From contig URKQ01000010.1 of assembly GCA_900548455.1 (NCBI GenBank), positions 1 to 64,000 of the forward strand: 64,000 nucleotides of DNA. Direction: 5' to 3'. The notes under the pieces were generated by a model. It was given only the letters and a program-made list of their open reading frames with translations. It did no database searches and was not told the origin of the DNA. The translations under genes were made by a program, and so were the position numbers. Shown piece by piece: positions 44,876 to 54,244 of this stretch; the first letter of the stretch is position 1; every line of letters starts with the position of its first letter. Origin of the DNA: an uncultured Clostridium sp. (GTDB taxonomy: Bacteria > Bacillota > Clostridia > Clostridiales > Clostridiaceae).

Positions 44876-44903
44876 AAGAGTTAGGAATTTTTCCCTAACT
44901 CTT
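44876..44903 (-). terminator. First terminator after khpA
   Basis: The 10-bp stem AAGAGTTAGG/CCTAACTCTT with an 8-base loop is followed by TATTTTTTT. It is in tandem with the hairpin at 44826-44863. Confidence 0.88.
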
Positions 44904-44908
44904 CATTT

Positions 44909-45136
44909 TTATATTATTTCAACAACAACTCTTTTATTTTCTCTTATTGCTGCCGCTTTAACAACAGTTCTAATAGACTTAGCTATTCTTCCCTGTTTTC
45001 CAATTACTTTACCCATATCTTCCTCAGCAACCTTTAATTCAAGAATTATTGAATGCTCTCCAGTAATTTCATTAACAACTACTGCATCTGGGTTATCAAC
45101 TAAAGACTTAGCGATAATTGTAAGTAATTCTTTCAT
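44909..45136 (-). CDS. khpA: KH-domain RNA-binding protein KhpA
   Basis: 75 residues from the ATG with GGAGG 8 bases upstream. It is a single type-II KH domain with the VIGKQGRIAKSIRTVVKAA helix-GxxG-helix. KhpA pairs with KhpB (Jag) to bind many RNAs and affect cell elongation and division in Gram-positives. It follows rpsP by 29 bases, as in most Firmicutes. Confidence 0.93.
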   Translation of the reverse strand: MKELLTIIAKSLVDNPDAVVVNEITGEHSIILELKVAEEDMGKVIGKQGRIAKSIRTVVKAAAIRENKRVVVEII

Positions 45137-45165
45137 GGATTGCGCCTCCAATCAATTAAACTTTT

Positions 45166-45408
45166 CTATTTTATACCTGCATTGTTGAAAAGTCTTTTAA
45201 CTGTGTCTGTTGGTTGAGCTCCATTTTTAATCCATTTAACTGCTTTCTCTTCATCGATTTTAACAGTTATTGGCTCTGTAGTTGGGTTGTAATATCCGAT
45301 TTCTTCAACGAATCTTCCGTCTCTTGGAGATCTAGAATCAGCTACAACTATTCTGTAGAAAGGAGCTTTTTTAGCACCCATTCTTCTTAATCTTATTTTA
45401 ACTGCCAT
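45166..45408 (-). CDS. rpsP: 30S ribosomal protein S16
   Basis: 80 residues. MAVKIRLRRMGAKKAPFYRI at the start and YYNPTTEP are diagnostic. It stabilises the 30S body. It is embedded in the ffh-rpsP-khpA segment, 36 bases after ffh. Confidence 0.97.
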   Translation of the reverse strand: MAVKIRLRRMGAKKAPFYRIVVADSRSPRDGRFVEEIGYYNPTTEPITVKIDEEKAVKWIKNGAQPTDTVKRLFNNAGIK

Positions 45409-45444
45409 TTGTATTTCACCTCCTTTAAAAGTAACAATATCTAT

Positions 45445-46809
45445 CTAGAACGGTAATTTGCCGAGCAAACCTTTTTTACCCATTTTACCTAGTTTGCCGC
45501 CCATACCCTTCATCTGCTTCATCATTTTTTTCATCATTTCATAATCTTTAAGAAGTTTATTAACTTCTTGTATTGTACTTCCTGAACCATCAGCTATTCT
45601 TTTCTTTCTTGACGGAGAATTTGAAACTATATTAGGGTTTCTTCTTTCCTTTTTAGTCATAGAATGAATAATTGCTTCCATCTTACCTAATTGCTTTTCA
45701 CCTTTAGCTAAATCTACATTTTGTAATTCTTTAGTATTAGCACCTGGTAACATTTCTAAAATCTTACTCATAGGTCCAAGATTTTTCATTTGATTCATGC
45801 TCTCTAAGAAATCTTCAAGATTAAATTCTTGATTTAACATTCTATTTCCAAGTTCTGTAGCTTTCTTCTCATCAATTGACGCTTGCGCTTTTTCAATGAG
45901 TGAAAGAACATCCCCCATGCCTAATATCCTAGATGCCATTCTCTCTGGATGGAAAACTTCAAGGTCTGTCATTTTTTCCCCAATACCACTATACTTTATT
46001 GGTTTACCAGTTATAGTCTTTATTGAAAGAGCTGCACCACCTCTAGTGTCACCATCTAATTTTGTCAAAATCACTCCTGAAACATCTAAGTCTTTATCAA
46101 AACTTTCTGCTACATTTACAGCATCTTGACCTGTCATTGAATCTACAACCAAAAGAATCTCTGATGGATTAACTGCTGATTTTACTTCTTTTAATTCTTC
46201 CATAAGGGTTTCATCTATATGAAGTCTACCAGCTGTATCTATTATAATTACATTAGATCCAATGCTTCTTGCATGTTCTATTGAAGCTTTGGCAATATCT
46301 ACTGGGCTATTTTTATCTCCCATTGTAAATACTGGAACATCAATAGATTTACCAACAACCTGCAATTGCTTTATAGCCGCTGGTCTATATATATCACAAG
46401 CAACCAAAAGAGGTTTCTTGTTTTGTACTTTTCTTAAATTAAGTGCTAGTTTACCTGCCATGGTAGTTTTACCTGCACCTTGAAGTCCAACTAACATTAT
46501 TATTGTAACTCCACTACTAGCAAATTCTATTTTCTTTTCTGTACTACCCATTAAAGCTGTAAGTTCATCATTAACAATCTTAACTACTTGTTGTCCTGGA
46601 GTTAAGCTTTCCATAACCTCATCTCCAAGGCACTTTTCACTAACTGATTTCACAAAATCTCTAACAACTTTATAGTTTACGTCAGCTTCTAAGAGAGCAA
46701 GTTTTACTTCTCTCATAGCTTCCTTAATGTCTTTTTCTGAAAGCTTTCCTTTACCTTTTAGCTTTTTTATAGTCTCTTGTAATTTCGAAGCTAATCCTTC
46801 AAAAGCCAT
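45445..46809 (-). CDS. ffh: Signal recognition particle protein Ffh
   Basis: 454 residues. N domain (1-90), G domain with VGLQGAGKTT (near 105-114), DTAGR and TKLDGDTRGGAALS, and a methionine-rich M domain from about 300, ending with a run of Met, Lys and Gly residues. With 4.5S/7S RNA it binds signal peptides at the ribosome. Its receptor FtsY and partner YlxM are encoded directly upstream. The SRP RNA itself is not in this window. Confidence 0.97.
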   Translation of the reverse strand: MAFEGLASKLQETIKKLKGKGKLSEKDIKEAMREVKLALLEADVNYKVVRDFVKSVSEKCLGDEVMESLTPGQQVVKIVNDELTALMGSTEKKIEFASSGVTIIMLVGLQGAGKTTMAGKLALNLRKVQNKKPLLVACDIYRPAAIKQLQVVGKSIDVPVFTMGDKNSPVDIAKASIEHARSIGSNVIIIDTAGRLHIDETLMEELKEVKSAVNPSEILLVVDSMTGQDAVNVAESFDKDLDVSGVILTKLDGDTRGGAALSIKTITGKPIKYSGIGEKMTDLEVFHPERMASRILGMGDVLSLIEKAQASIDEKKATELGNRMLNQEFNLEDFLESMNQMKNLGPMSKILEMLPGANTKELQNVDLAKGEKQLGKMEAIIHSMTKKERRNPNIVSNSPSRKKRIADGSGSTIQEVNKLLKDYEMMKKMMKQMKGMGGKLGKMGKKGLLGKLPF

Positions 46810-46820
46810 GTAAAAACCTC

Positions 46821-47168
46821 CTATACAATATCTATTATTTCTTTAATAATCTGCTCTACATTTTTTTTATCTTCTTCATTAGAAAGTAGGTCAATTAATT
46901 TTACCAGTTTCCCAACAATTTCTTTTTTAGAGCTTTCTATAGTCAAGGTTTTTTCCATTAAGTGAAGCTTACTTTCATACTCTTCTAAAAGATGGCTACA
47001 TCTTTTAGTTATATCATGAATCGCTTGCCTACTGGTATTATTTATTTCTGCTATTTCCGCTAAAGACAAATCCTCATTGTAATATAAATTCATTATAGTC
47101 CTTTGTTTTTCTGTCAATAACGTTCCATAACAGTCCAGTAAAATTGATATTTCAATTCGTTTTTCCAT
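46821..47168 (-). CDS. ylxM: YlxM, SRP-associated helix-turn-helix protein
   Basis: 115 residues with a sigma-70 region-4-like HTH: LTEKQRTIMNLYYNEDLSLA followed by EIAEINNTSRQAIHDITKRC. YlxM stimulates Ffh/FtsY GTPase activity in streptococci and is always next to ffh. It lies 11 bases ahead of ffh. Confidence 0.92.
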   Translation of the reverse strand: MEKRIEISILLDCYGTLLTEKQRTIMNLYYNEDLSLAEIAEINNTSRQAIHDITKRCSHLLEEYESKLHLMEKTLTIESSKKEIVGKLVKLIDLLSNEEDKKNVEQIIKEIIDIV

Positions 47169-47245
47169 ATCATCACCTAACTCACAAAACCTATAATAAC
47201 AAAATTAATATTTGCTGTCAAGTATTTTTACTTAACACTTAAAAA

Positions 47246-48166
47246 TTAAAATAAAGCTTCTACAAACTCTCTAGAGTTAAACTCTTGAAGGTCATCAATA
47301 CCTTCACCAACTCCAATATATTTAACTGGAATATTTAAAGAATGTTTTATTGATATAACTATTCCACCCTTTGCAGTTCCATCAAGTTTAGTTAAAATAA
47401 TTCCGTCTATAGGACACACTTCCATGAACTGCTTTGCTTGAATAACAGCATTTTGACCTGTAGTTGCATCTAGTACCAAGAGAGTTTCCTTCTTTGCTTC
47501 ACTAAATTCTCTGTCAATAATCCTATTTATTTTTCCTAATTCATCCATAAGATTTTTCTTATTATGAAGTCTTCCTGCCGTATCGCATATTAATACATCA
47601 GCCTTTCTAGCCTTCGCCGCTTGAACTGCATCAAATACTACAGCTGCAGGATCAGAGCCTTCTTGATGTTTAACTAAATCTACATTAGCCCTATTACTCC
47701 ATATCTCAAGTTGATCAATAGCTGCTGCTCTAAATGTATCTGCAGCTGCAAGTAAAACTTTATAATTATTACCTTTAATTCTTGCTGCCATTTTTCCTAT
47801 TGATGTAGTTTTACCTACTCCATTTACACCTATTACAAGCTTCACTTGTGGAATTTCTTCTGGAACTATTGAAGTTTCGTAGTCACCCATCATTTCCATT
47901 ATAATTTCTTTCATTGCTGGAAGTATAGCTTCTGTGTCGCTAATTCTTTCAGATATAACTTTTTTTCTTAATCTTTCTATGATCTCTACAGAAGTCTCTA
48001 CTCCTATATCACTTGTAATTAAAATTTCTTCCAATTCCTCGTATAAATCATCATCTATTTCAACAGCCAGTTTTAAAACTTGAGTTACAGCATCATTTAT
48101 ACTGTCTCTTGTCTTTGTAAGTCCTTGTTTTAATTTATCAAAAAATCCTCCAAACATGTTTTTCAC
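47246..48166 (-). CDS. ftsY: Signal recognition particle receptor FtsY
   Basis: 306 residues, the short Firmicute form without a long acidic N-terminal domain. Instead, a basic amphipathic start (FGGFFDKLKQGLTKT) probably contacts the membrane. G motifs are GVNGVGKTT, DTAGR and TKLDGTAKGG. It docks SRP-ribosome complexes. It lies 37 bases after smc. Confidence 0.97.
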   Translation of the reverse strand: MKNMFGGFFDKLKQGLTKTRDSINDAVTQVLKLAVEIDDDLYEELEEILITSDIGVETSVEIIERLRKKVISERISDTEAILPAMKEIIMEMMGDYETSIVPEEIPQVKLVIGVNGVGKTTSIGKMAARIKGNNYKVLLAAADTFRAAAIDQLEIWSNRANVDLVKHQEGSDPAAVVFDAVQAAKARKADVLICDTAGRLHNKKNLMDELGKINRIIDREFSEAKKETLLVLDATTGQNAVIQAKQFMEVCPIDGIILTKLDGTAKGGIVISIKHSLNIPVKYIGVGEGIDDLQEFNSREFVEALF

Positions 48167-48203
48167 TCCTTATGATTTAGGTTCTGCATGCATTTACACA
48201 AAG

Positions 48204-51200
48204 CTATTGTTTAGTAAGTTCTAAGGATACAATCTTAGATACACCTTTTTCTTCCATGGTAACACCATAAATTGCATCACTTGTTTCCATAGTTCCTTTT
48301 CTATGTGTAATAACTATAAATTGAATTGATTTAGAAAACTTCTTCAAAAATTCTCCATACCTAAGAACATTAGCATCATCCAAAGCCGCTTCTATTTCAT
48401 CCAAAATACAAAATGGTGTAGGCTTCATTTTCAAAATTGCAAATAAAAGAGCTATTGCAGAAAGTACTTTTTCTCCTCCAGAAAGCAAATTAATATTTTG
48501 AAGTTTCTTTCCTGGGGGCTCAACATTAATTTCTATCTTACATGTAAGTTCATCATCACCTTGTAATGTTAAATCAGCACTTCCACCCTTAAATAGTTCT
48601 TTAAAAGTTTCATTAAAATACATTCTCAATTGTTTGAAGTTAGAAACAAATACCTGTCTCATTGTTTCAGTCATTTCAGTTATAAATTCTTCAATTTCAT
48701 CTTTGGATTTTACTAAATCCTCACGCTGATTATTCATAAAGGTATATTTCTCATTAACTTCTTTAAATTCTTCAATAGCTCCTAAATTCACTACTCCTAA
48801 ATCGCTAATATCTCTTTTTAGCTTTACAACTTCACTCTTTAATTTAACTATATCATATCCATCTAATTTATAAGATAATCCCTCTGCAAAAGTAAGATTA
48901 TATTCTTCATTTAATTTTTGAAGATAACTTTCTTCCTCTGACTCAATTTTAGCCATAAAAACTTGACTCTTGTTTATTTCTTTTTCTAATTTCTCTAATT
49001 GAAGATCAATATCTTCTATCTGAGCTGTTATTAAAGGTAACTTTTCTTTTAGTCTTAATTTTTCAACTTCTGACTCCTTAAAAAACTTATCTAAATCTTC
49101 AAGTTCTTTTAATATTTCTTTTACACTATCACTACTGTTATTAATGATTTTTTTATACTCTTCTTGATCTGATAGTATCTTTTCTATTTCCTTTTTATTA
49201 CTTTCCATATTGGATTCTTCTGCTAAAATTCCCTCTTTAATTCTGTTTAGGTCTGCTTCATTACTACTAATCATCTCAACAATTTTAGCTTTATTAATTT
49301 TAATGTTAGTTAATTCTTCTCTTAAAGAATCAATATAAATATTTTTATCCTTAACTTTTGAATTTAATTCATCATATTCACCTTGAAAGCCTTCTACTAT
49401 TTGAGATAATTCTTTTATCTCACCGTCTATGTTTTTCAGTCTATCTTCCATTAAGGATAATTTTTTCTCTTCTTTTTCTAAACCTTCTGTTGCCCTCTTA
49501 AGTTCTTTTTGATTCCTAATTTCTTCTTCAACAACCTTAGAAATCTCTCCTTCTATCTTAGTTACATTTATATTCTCATAGTGAACTTCGTCTCTTAAAT
49601 TTAATCCTTTATCATCTAATGTTTTTATCTCATCATACTTTTTAGTAATTTCATTATTTTTTGCTTTAATTATTATAACACTTTTTTCTACATTCTCTTT
49701 AAGTTCTAATATCTCTCTTTTTCTACCTATGACATTTGCATTTTTTGAATAGGAACCTCCTGTTAAGGTACCTCCTGGATTAAATACTTCTCCGTCTAAT
49801 GTAACTATCTTATATTTGTAACCACTTAACTTAGATATATAACTTCCACTTTCCATGGTATCACAAATTAAAGTTTTACCAATTACATGATCGATTACAC
49901 CTTTAAACTTTTCTTCAAAGTGAACTAACTCACTAGCAACACCAATATAACCTTTGGCTTCTTTAACTGCCTTCTCAACTACTAAAGTTTTTCCTTTTAC
50001 TATATCCATAGGCATAAAAGTTGCTCTTCCTATTTTAGTCCTTTTTAAATGATTAATTAGCTCCTTTGCAATTCCCTCATTTCTAGTAACTATATTAGAT
50101 ATATTTCCACCCATAGCAACTTCTATAGCTTTTTCTACCCTTTCAGGAACCTCAACTATATCTCCAAGTACATAACAATCCTTACCTGGCTCATATTTGT
50201 TACTTTCAACCACATACTGCATAAGGGCTTTAACTGCTCTATTATACCCCTCATAAGAACTTTCTAAGGCAACTAATGCATTGAGCCTTGCTTCTTTATT
50301 GCTTTCATTACGCTGAATTTCCTTAAGTTCCTTTTCCATATTGTCTAGTTCAAGTTTACTTTTTGATATACCCTTTTTATTGAGCTTAATTTGTTCTTCT
50401 AGCTCTTTAATTTTCACTTCAGATTTTAATTTTTCATCACTAAGAAACGTTTTAGTTTTTCCATTAATTATTATAGAGTTTTTTGAAGTTTGCACATCTA
50501 ATATTAATTTTTCAATAGTCTCACTAGTAATCTGAATATTATTATTTAATATTCCCTTCTCATTCATCTTTAAATTAATATCATTATTATTTTTAAACTT
50601 CAATTGTTCAATCTCATTTAATCTATTGTTAAAATCAGCTACATCTTTTGAAATTACTCTAACTTCCTCTTCTCTAAGAATTACCTTTTCACCTATACTC
50701 TTTGCCTCAACATTGAAAAGAGCTAAATTTTTAGCTATCTCATCAACATGATTCTTTTCTTTTATTATAGATTCTTCTTTTTGCAAATTCTCATTTTGTA
50801 GCCTTTTAATAGTTTCATTTAAATAACTTATTTTTTCTTCATATATCTTAACGTCATTTAATATACCTTGATGCTTGGATTGGGTATCAAAATAAAATTG
50901 TTTTTTTTCATCAACTAGATTATTAAATTTATCTAAAGCTAGATTCTTTTCTTCTAATTTTTCTTTTAATTGATTTTTTTCTCTTGTTAACTCATTTTTA
51001 GAAACATCAACTCTTTTAATATCACTAAGAACCTTTTCTTTATTCATCTTAGTTTTTTCTAAAAAATCAACAATTATGTTTACTTCCTTAACCTTAACCT
51101 CTTCGGATAAAGTTAAAAACTTTTTAGCCTTATTACTGTCTAGTTCTAGAGACGGTAATCTTTCTTCATATGTTGTCAATATATCATTAATTCTAATAAG

Positions 51201-51761
51201 ATTCTGCTCAGTATTATATAGCTTTTTCTCTGCTTCTTCTTTTCTAGTCTTATATTTAACTATACCTGCTGCTTCTTCTAAAAGCTTTCTTCTATCTTCT
51301 GATTTTGCACTTAAAATAGCATCTATCTTACCTTGTCCTATAATAGAATAACCCTCTTTACCAATACCTGTATCCATAAATAAGGCTTGTACATCTTTTA
51401 GTCTACAAGGAGTATTATTAATTAAATATTCACTTTCTCCAGATCTATACAATCTTCTGGAAACAGTAACTTGAGAATATGCTATATCTAAATTCGAATC
51501 ACTATTATCTAATGTCAAGGATACTTGTGCAAGACCTACAGGTTTTCTATATTGAGTCCCAGCAAAAATCACATCTTCCATCTTATCCCCTCTAAGATTT
51601 CTAATGCTTTGCTCACCTAGCACCCATCTTACAGCATCTGAAATATTACTTTTTCCGCTTCCATTCGGTCCTACAACTACTGTAACCCCTTGCTTAAAAG
51701 TTAATTCAGTCTTATCCGCAAAGGATTTAAATCCTCTAATTTCAATAGACTTTAAGAACAT
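48204..51761 (-). CDS. smc: Chromosome segregation protein SMC
   Basis: 1185 residues. Head with Walker A VVGPNGSGKSN (about 28-38), a coiled coil (about 170-510), the hinge (about 515-660, including PGGTLTGGSYSK), a return coiled coil (about 670-1020), then LLSGGEK signature and Walker B FCILDEIEAALDD. It forms the ATP-driven condensin with ScpA/ScpB (not in this window). The rnc-smc-ftsY arrangement is shared with Bacillus. Confidence 0.97.
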   Translation of the reverse strand: MFLKSIEIRGFKSFADKTELTFKQGVTVVVGPNGSGKSNISDAVRWVLGEQSIRNLRGDKMEDVIFAGTQYRKPVGLAQVSLTLDNSDSNLDIAYSQVTVSRRLYRSGESEYLINNTPCRLKDVQALFMDTGIGKEGYSIIGQGKIDAILSAKSEDRRKLLEEAAGIVKYKTRKEEAEKKLYNTEQNLIRINDILTTYEERLPSLELDSNKAKKFLTLSEEVKVKEVNIIVDFLEKTKMNKEKVLSDIKRVDVSKNELTREKNQLKEKLEEKNLALDKFNNLVDEKKQFYFDTQSKHQGILNDVKIYEEKISYLNETIKRLQNENLQKEESIIKEKNHVDEIAKNLALFNVEAKSIGEKVILREEEVRVISKDVADFNNRLNEIEQLKFKNNNDINLKMNEKGILNNNIQITSETIEKLILDVQTSKNSIIINGKTKTFLSDEKLKSEVKIKELEEQIKLNKKGISKSKLELDNMEKELKEIQRNESNKEARLNALVALESSYEGYNRAVKALMQYVVESNKYEPGKDCYVLGDIVEVPERVEKAIEVAMGGNISNIVTRNEGIAKELINHLKRTKIGRATFMPMDIVKGKTLVVEKAVKEAKGYIGVASELVHFEEKFKGVIDHVIGKTLICDTMESGSYISKLSGYKYKIVTLDGEVFNPGGTLTGGSYSKNANVIGRKREILELKENVEKSVIIIKAKNNEITKKYDEIKTLDDKGLNLRDEVHYENINVTKIEGEISKVVEEEIRNQKELKRATEGLEKEEKKLSLMEDRLKNIDGEIKELSQIVEGFQGEYDELNSKVKDKNIYIDSLREELTNIKINKAKIVEMISSNEADLNRIKEGILAEESNMESNKKEIEKILSDQEEYKKIINNSSDSVKEILKELEDLDKFFKESEVEKLRLKEKLPLITAQIEDIDLQLEKLEKEINKSQVFMAKIESEEESYLQKLNEEYNLTFAEGLSYKLDGYDIVKLKSEVVKLKRDISDLGVVNLGAIEEFKEVNEKYTFMNNQREDLVKSKDEIEEFITEMTETMRQVFVSNFKQLRMYFNETFKELFKGGSADLTLQGDDELTCKIEINVEPPGKKLQNINLLSGGEKVLSAIALLFAILKMKPTPFCILDEIEAALDDANVLRYGEFLKKFSKSIQFIVITHRKGTMETSDAIYGVTMEEKGVSKIVSLELTKQ

Positions 51762-51773
51762 TTATTCACTCTC

Positions 51774-51887
51774 CTAAGCTCCTATGATAAGTGGTATCAC
51801 TATACCTAGAACCATTGCTACACATATTAATATAGCTATAATTCTTGTACATTTTTCTAACTTTTTTTGTTTGCTATTTCTTTTCAT
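51774..51887 (-). CDS. Small membrane protein of 37 residues (DUF4044-like)
   Basis: An ORF of 37 codons with an AGGAGA site 6 bases before its ATG. The first 15 residues are strongly basic (MKRNSKQKKLEKCTR). Residues 16-37 form one hydrophobic helix (IIAILICVAMVLGIVIPLII). It stops 12 bases before the smc start, so the two are probably translated from one message. Size, topology and place resemble DUF4044 proteins found by smc in clostridia. The assignment is from memory. Function is unknown. Confidence 0.7.
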   Translation of the reverse strand: MKRNSKQKKLEKCTRIIAILICVAMVLGIVIPLIIGA

Positions 51888-51953
51888 ATATATCTCCTAT
51901 TAATATCATCTATAAATTTTAATATCTTCATTATACCTTATTGAGATAATTTA

Positions 51954-53036
51954 CTAAACTTTTAATTTAAAATAATCTCTTTCCTCAATAATTATTTTAT
52001 CATTTTCCAATATAAATCCTAAACTACCTCTAGAAATTTTACTATCTTGAGTTACTGTTACTTTTTTTTCATCAAGCTCTTTTAATAACTCTTTAAAAAA
52101 CTGCTTTTTATTAGCATATAAAATTGAAATATCTTTAGGATTAATATGAACTTCTACATCTTTAGTTTTATATTTATTTACAAAGTATCTTATAATATCG
52201 CAATATATACTTCCCTCAACAAGCTCTCTAAAGGCAGGATGAAATGGACCGTCTACTATATCTCCATCCACATTAATCTCTTCTGTAGGTTGAAGTCCGA
52301 TTCTTATAACCTTTATACCATTGCCTTCAAGCATTGCATATATCTCTTTAGATATTTCCACAGCTTCTTCTAGAGAATATGGTGCATACTCCCCCCTTTG
52401 TAAAAGCTTTTCCATGGGAGTATCTTTAATTACTAAAGAAGGATATATTCTGCAAATTTTAGGATTCATAGAAATACTTTTTTTTGTTGTCTCTATATCC
52501 TTCGCTTTTGTATCTCCTGGCAACCCTAACATCAATTGATGTCCTAATGTAAAGCCATACTCATTTATAAGTTTAGATGCTTTTTCAACGTCCTTGGAAC
52601 TATGTCCTCGACCTGACTTTAGTAGTACCTCTTCATCTAAAGATTGAACTCCAAGTTCAATAATATCTACTTCATAACTTTTTAAATGATCCAAAATCTC
52701 TTTATCTATATAATCTGGTCTTGTAGAAAGTCTTATATAGTGAATTTGCCCTGCATCTTTATATTTCTTTGCAACCGCTAGAAGCTCCTTTTGCTTACAA
52801 AGATTTATTCCTGTAAATGTTCCACCAAAAAAAGATACTTCAATAGTTGCACTTTTATTATCAATGGTATTTAAATATTCCTTTATTGTATTATCTACAT
52901 ACTTTCCATCAATTTTACCCGTGCTACCTATAAGCCCTGCTTCACCTGTTATACTATCTTGATTGCAAAATACACAGGTATGAGGACATCCTATATGTGG
53001 TACAAAAATAGGTATTATATAATGCTTATTGCTCAT
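51954..53036 (-). CDS. Radical SAM protein of the Elp3/TIGR01212-like group
   Basis: 360 residues. Cys17, Cys21 and Cys24 (GCPHTCVFC) bind the 4Fe-4S cluster, and the barrel contains FFGGTFTGI and LGVQSLDEEVL. The C-terminal 100 residues form an Elp3-like accessory part, but no acetyltransferase motif is obvious. Related proteins are often called oxygen-independent coproporphyrinogen oxidase-like or Elp3-like, with no proven reaction. It overlaps rnc by 11 bases and precedes the small membrane protein and smc. Confidence 0.82.
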   Translation of the reverse strand: MSNKHYIIPIFVPHIGCPHTCVFCNQDSITGEAGLIGSTGKIDGKYVDNTIKEYLNTIDNKSATIEVSFFGGTFTGINLCKQKELLAVAKKYKDAGQIHYIRLSTRPDYIDKEILDHLKSYEVDIIELGVQSLDEEVLLKSGRGHSSKDVEKASKLINEYGFTLGHQLMLGLPGDTKAKDIETTKKSISMNPKICRIYPSLVIKDTPMEKLLQRGEYAPYSLEEAVEISKEIYAMLEGNGIKVIRIGLQPTEEINVDGDIVDGPFHPAFRELVEGSIYCDIIRYFVNKYKTKDVEVHINPKDISILYANKKQFFKELLKELDEKKVTVTQDSKISRGSLGFILENDKIIIEERDYFKLKV

Positions 53037-53727
53037 CTATTTCACCTCTGCTTAATAACACTTCCTTAGCTGCCATCTGTTCTGCTTCCTTTTTACTATA
53101 TCCATATCCACTTCCAGAAAGCTCACCATTTATTATTAAGTCTATATAAAATTTTCTTCTGTGAGGTGGTCCTTCAAACTTAGTTAGTTCATATGCTATA
53201 GAAACCTCTCCATTCTTTTGAAGATTCTCTTGTAATCTAGTTTTATAATCTAAAATTATTTGGTTTTTTACTGCCTTTTCTATTACATTACTAAAATTAC
53301 TCAATATAAAAGATTTTGTGAACTCTAACCCCTTATCTAAATACACTGCAGCAATTATAGCTTCAACTGCATCTGCTAAAATAGAGGCTCTTTCTCTTCC
53401 ACCTGTAAGTTCTTCGCCCTTACTCATGTAAATAAATTCACCTAATCCCCATCTTTTAGCTATTTGATGAAGTGAATTTTCACAAACTATTAAAGATCTA
53501 ATTCTAGTTAAATATCCTTCCGATTCTTCCTTATGCTTTTGAAATAAATATTCAGATATAACTACTTCTAAAACTGCATCTCCTAAAAATTCTAATCTTT
53601 CATTAAAGGGCATATGTTTTTCGTTAGCAAAAGAACTATGAGTTATTGCTGTTTGAAGTAATTCCTCCTTATTAAATTGAATATTTAATTTTTCTTGTAG
53701 CATTATAGTATTTTGTAATATTTTCAT
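53026..53727 (-). CDS. rnc: Ribonuclease III
   Basis: 233 residues. The catalytic signature NERLEFLGDAVLEVV (42-56) has Glu47 and Asp50, and ADAVEAIIAAVY supplies the second acid pair. A dsRBD fills about 160-230. It processes rRNA precursors and structured mRNAs. It is the first gene of rnc-radical SAM-smc-ftsY. A 12-bp stem lies 18 bases before its start and could be its own target. Confidence 0.97.
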   Translation of the reverse strand: MKILQNTIMLQEKLNIQFNKEELLQTAITHSSFANEKHMPFNERLEFLGDAVLEVVISEYLFQKHKEESEGYLTRIRSLIVCENSLHQIAKRWGLGEFIYMSKGEELTGGRERASILADAVEAIIAAVYLDKGLEFTKSFILSNFSNVIEKAVKNQIILDYKTRLQENLQKNGEVSIAYELTKFEGPPHRRKFYIDLIINGELSGSGYGYSKKEAEQMAAKEVLLSRGEIDEQ

Positions 53728-53744
53728 TTTTACCTTCTTCCTAG

Positions 53745-53801
53745 AAGTTTATTCTTCAATTTACCGCTTTTCCAATGAAAGATACCTTCAAGAATAAACT
53801 T
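53745..53801 (-). promoter_or_regulatory. 12-bp perfect stem in the rnc leader
   Basis: AAGTTTATTCTT and AAGAATAAACTT pair perfectly around a 33-base interior that holds its own short CTTT/AAAG hairpin. It is not followed by a T run on either strand, so it is not a terminator. Placement directly ahead of rnc suggests RNase III autoregulation, by analogy to E. coli. Confidence 0.5.
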
Positions 53802-53855
53802 ATTTATTGCTTTTAGTATAATTTTATCACTTTCAACTTAATTTCATTCACATTG

Positions 53856-53884
53856 AAAAGGTTCCGCATCACTACGGAACCTCA
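53856..53884 (-). terminator. Terminator after acpP
   Basis: The 8-bp stem AGGTTCCG/CGGAACCT is followed on the minus strand by TTTTC. It lies between acpP and rnc. The T run is short. Confidence 0.75.
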
Positions 53885-53887
53885 AAT

Positions 53888-54118
53888 TTATTCTTCTACT
53901 CTTGATTTTATGTAGTCAACTACATCTCCAACCGTAGTAATTTTCTCAGCATCTTCATCCGGAATTTCCATATCGAACTCTTCTTCAAGAGCCATAATTA
54001 ATTCTACCAAATCTAATGAGTCAGCTCCTAAATCATCAATAAATTCAGATTCCATAGTTATTTCATCTTCATCTATGCTTAGTTGCTCCGCTATTTTTGC
54101 TTTAATTTTTTCAAACAT
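53888..54118 (-). CDS. acpP: Acyl carrier protein
   Basis: 76 residues, acidic. The phosphopantetheine attachment Ser34 lies in DLGADSLDLVEL. It carries growing fatty-acid chains and passes acyl groups to PlsX. It has its own promoter (54163-54191) and terminator but sits next to plsX in the classical rpmF-plsX-acpP-rnc order. The fab genes are not here. Confidence 0.97.
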   Translation of the reverse strand: MFEKIKAKIAEQLSIDEDEITMESEFIDDLGADSLDLVELIMALEEEFDMEIPDEDAEKITTVGDVVDYIKSRVEE

Positions 54119-54162
54119 TTTTATTAATACCTCCTAAAAAATTAAATATAATTTCTCTATTA

Positions 54163-54191
54163 AATATAATAGCATATGGTACAATAATCAA
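54163..54191 (-). promoter_or_regulatory. SigA-type promoter of acpP
   Basis: On the minus strand TTGATT (54186-54191) and TATATT (54163-54168) are 17 bases apart, which would let acpP be made in excess over plsX. Confidence 0.7.
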
Positions 54192-54244
54192 CTATTTTTT
54201 TTAATACTCTATTATAATATACTGATTTTCCATTGTTTTATTCA

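Noticed and set aside
54119..54244. FapR-type operator before acpP
   Set aside because: No palindrome like the FapR consensus is seen. Only the promoter could be supported.
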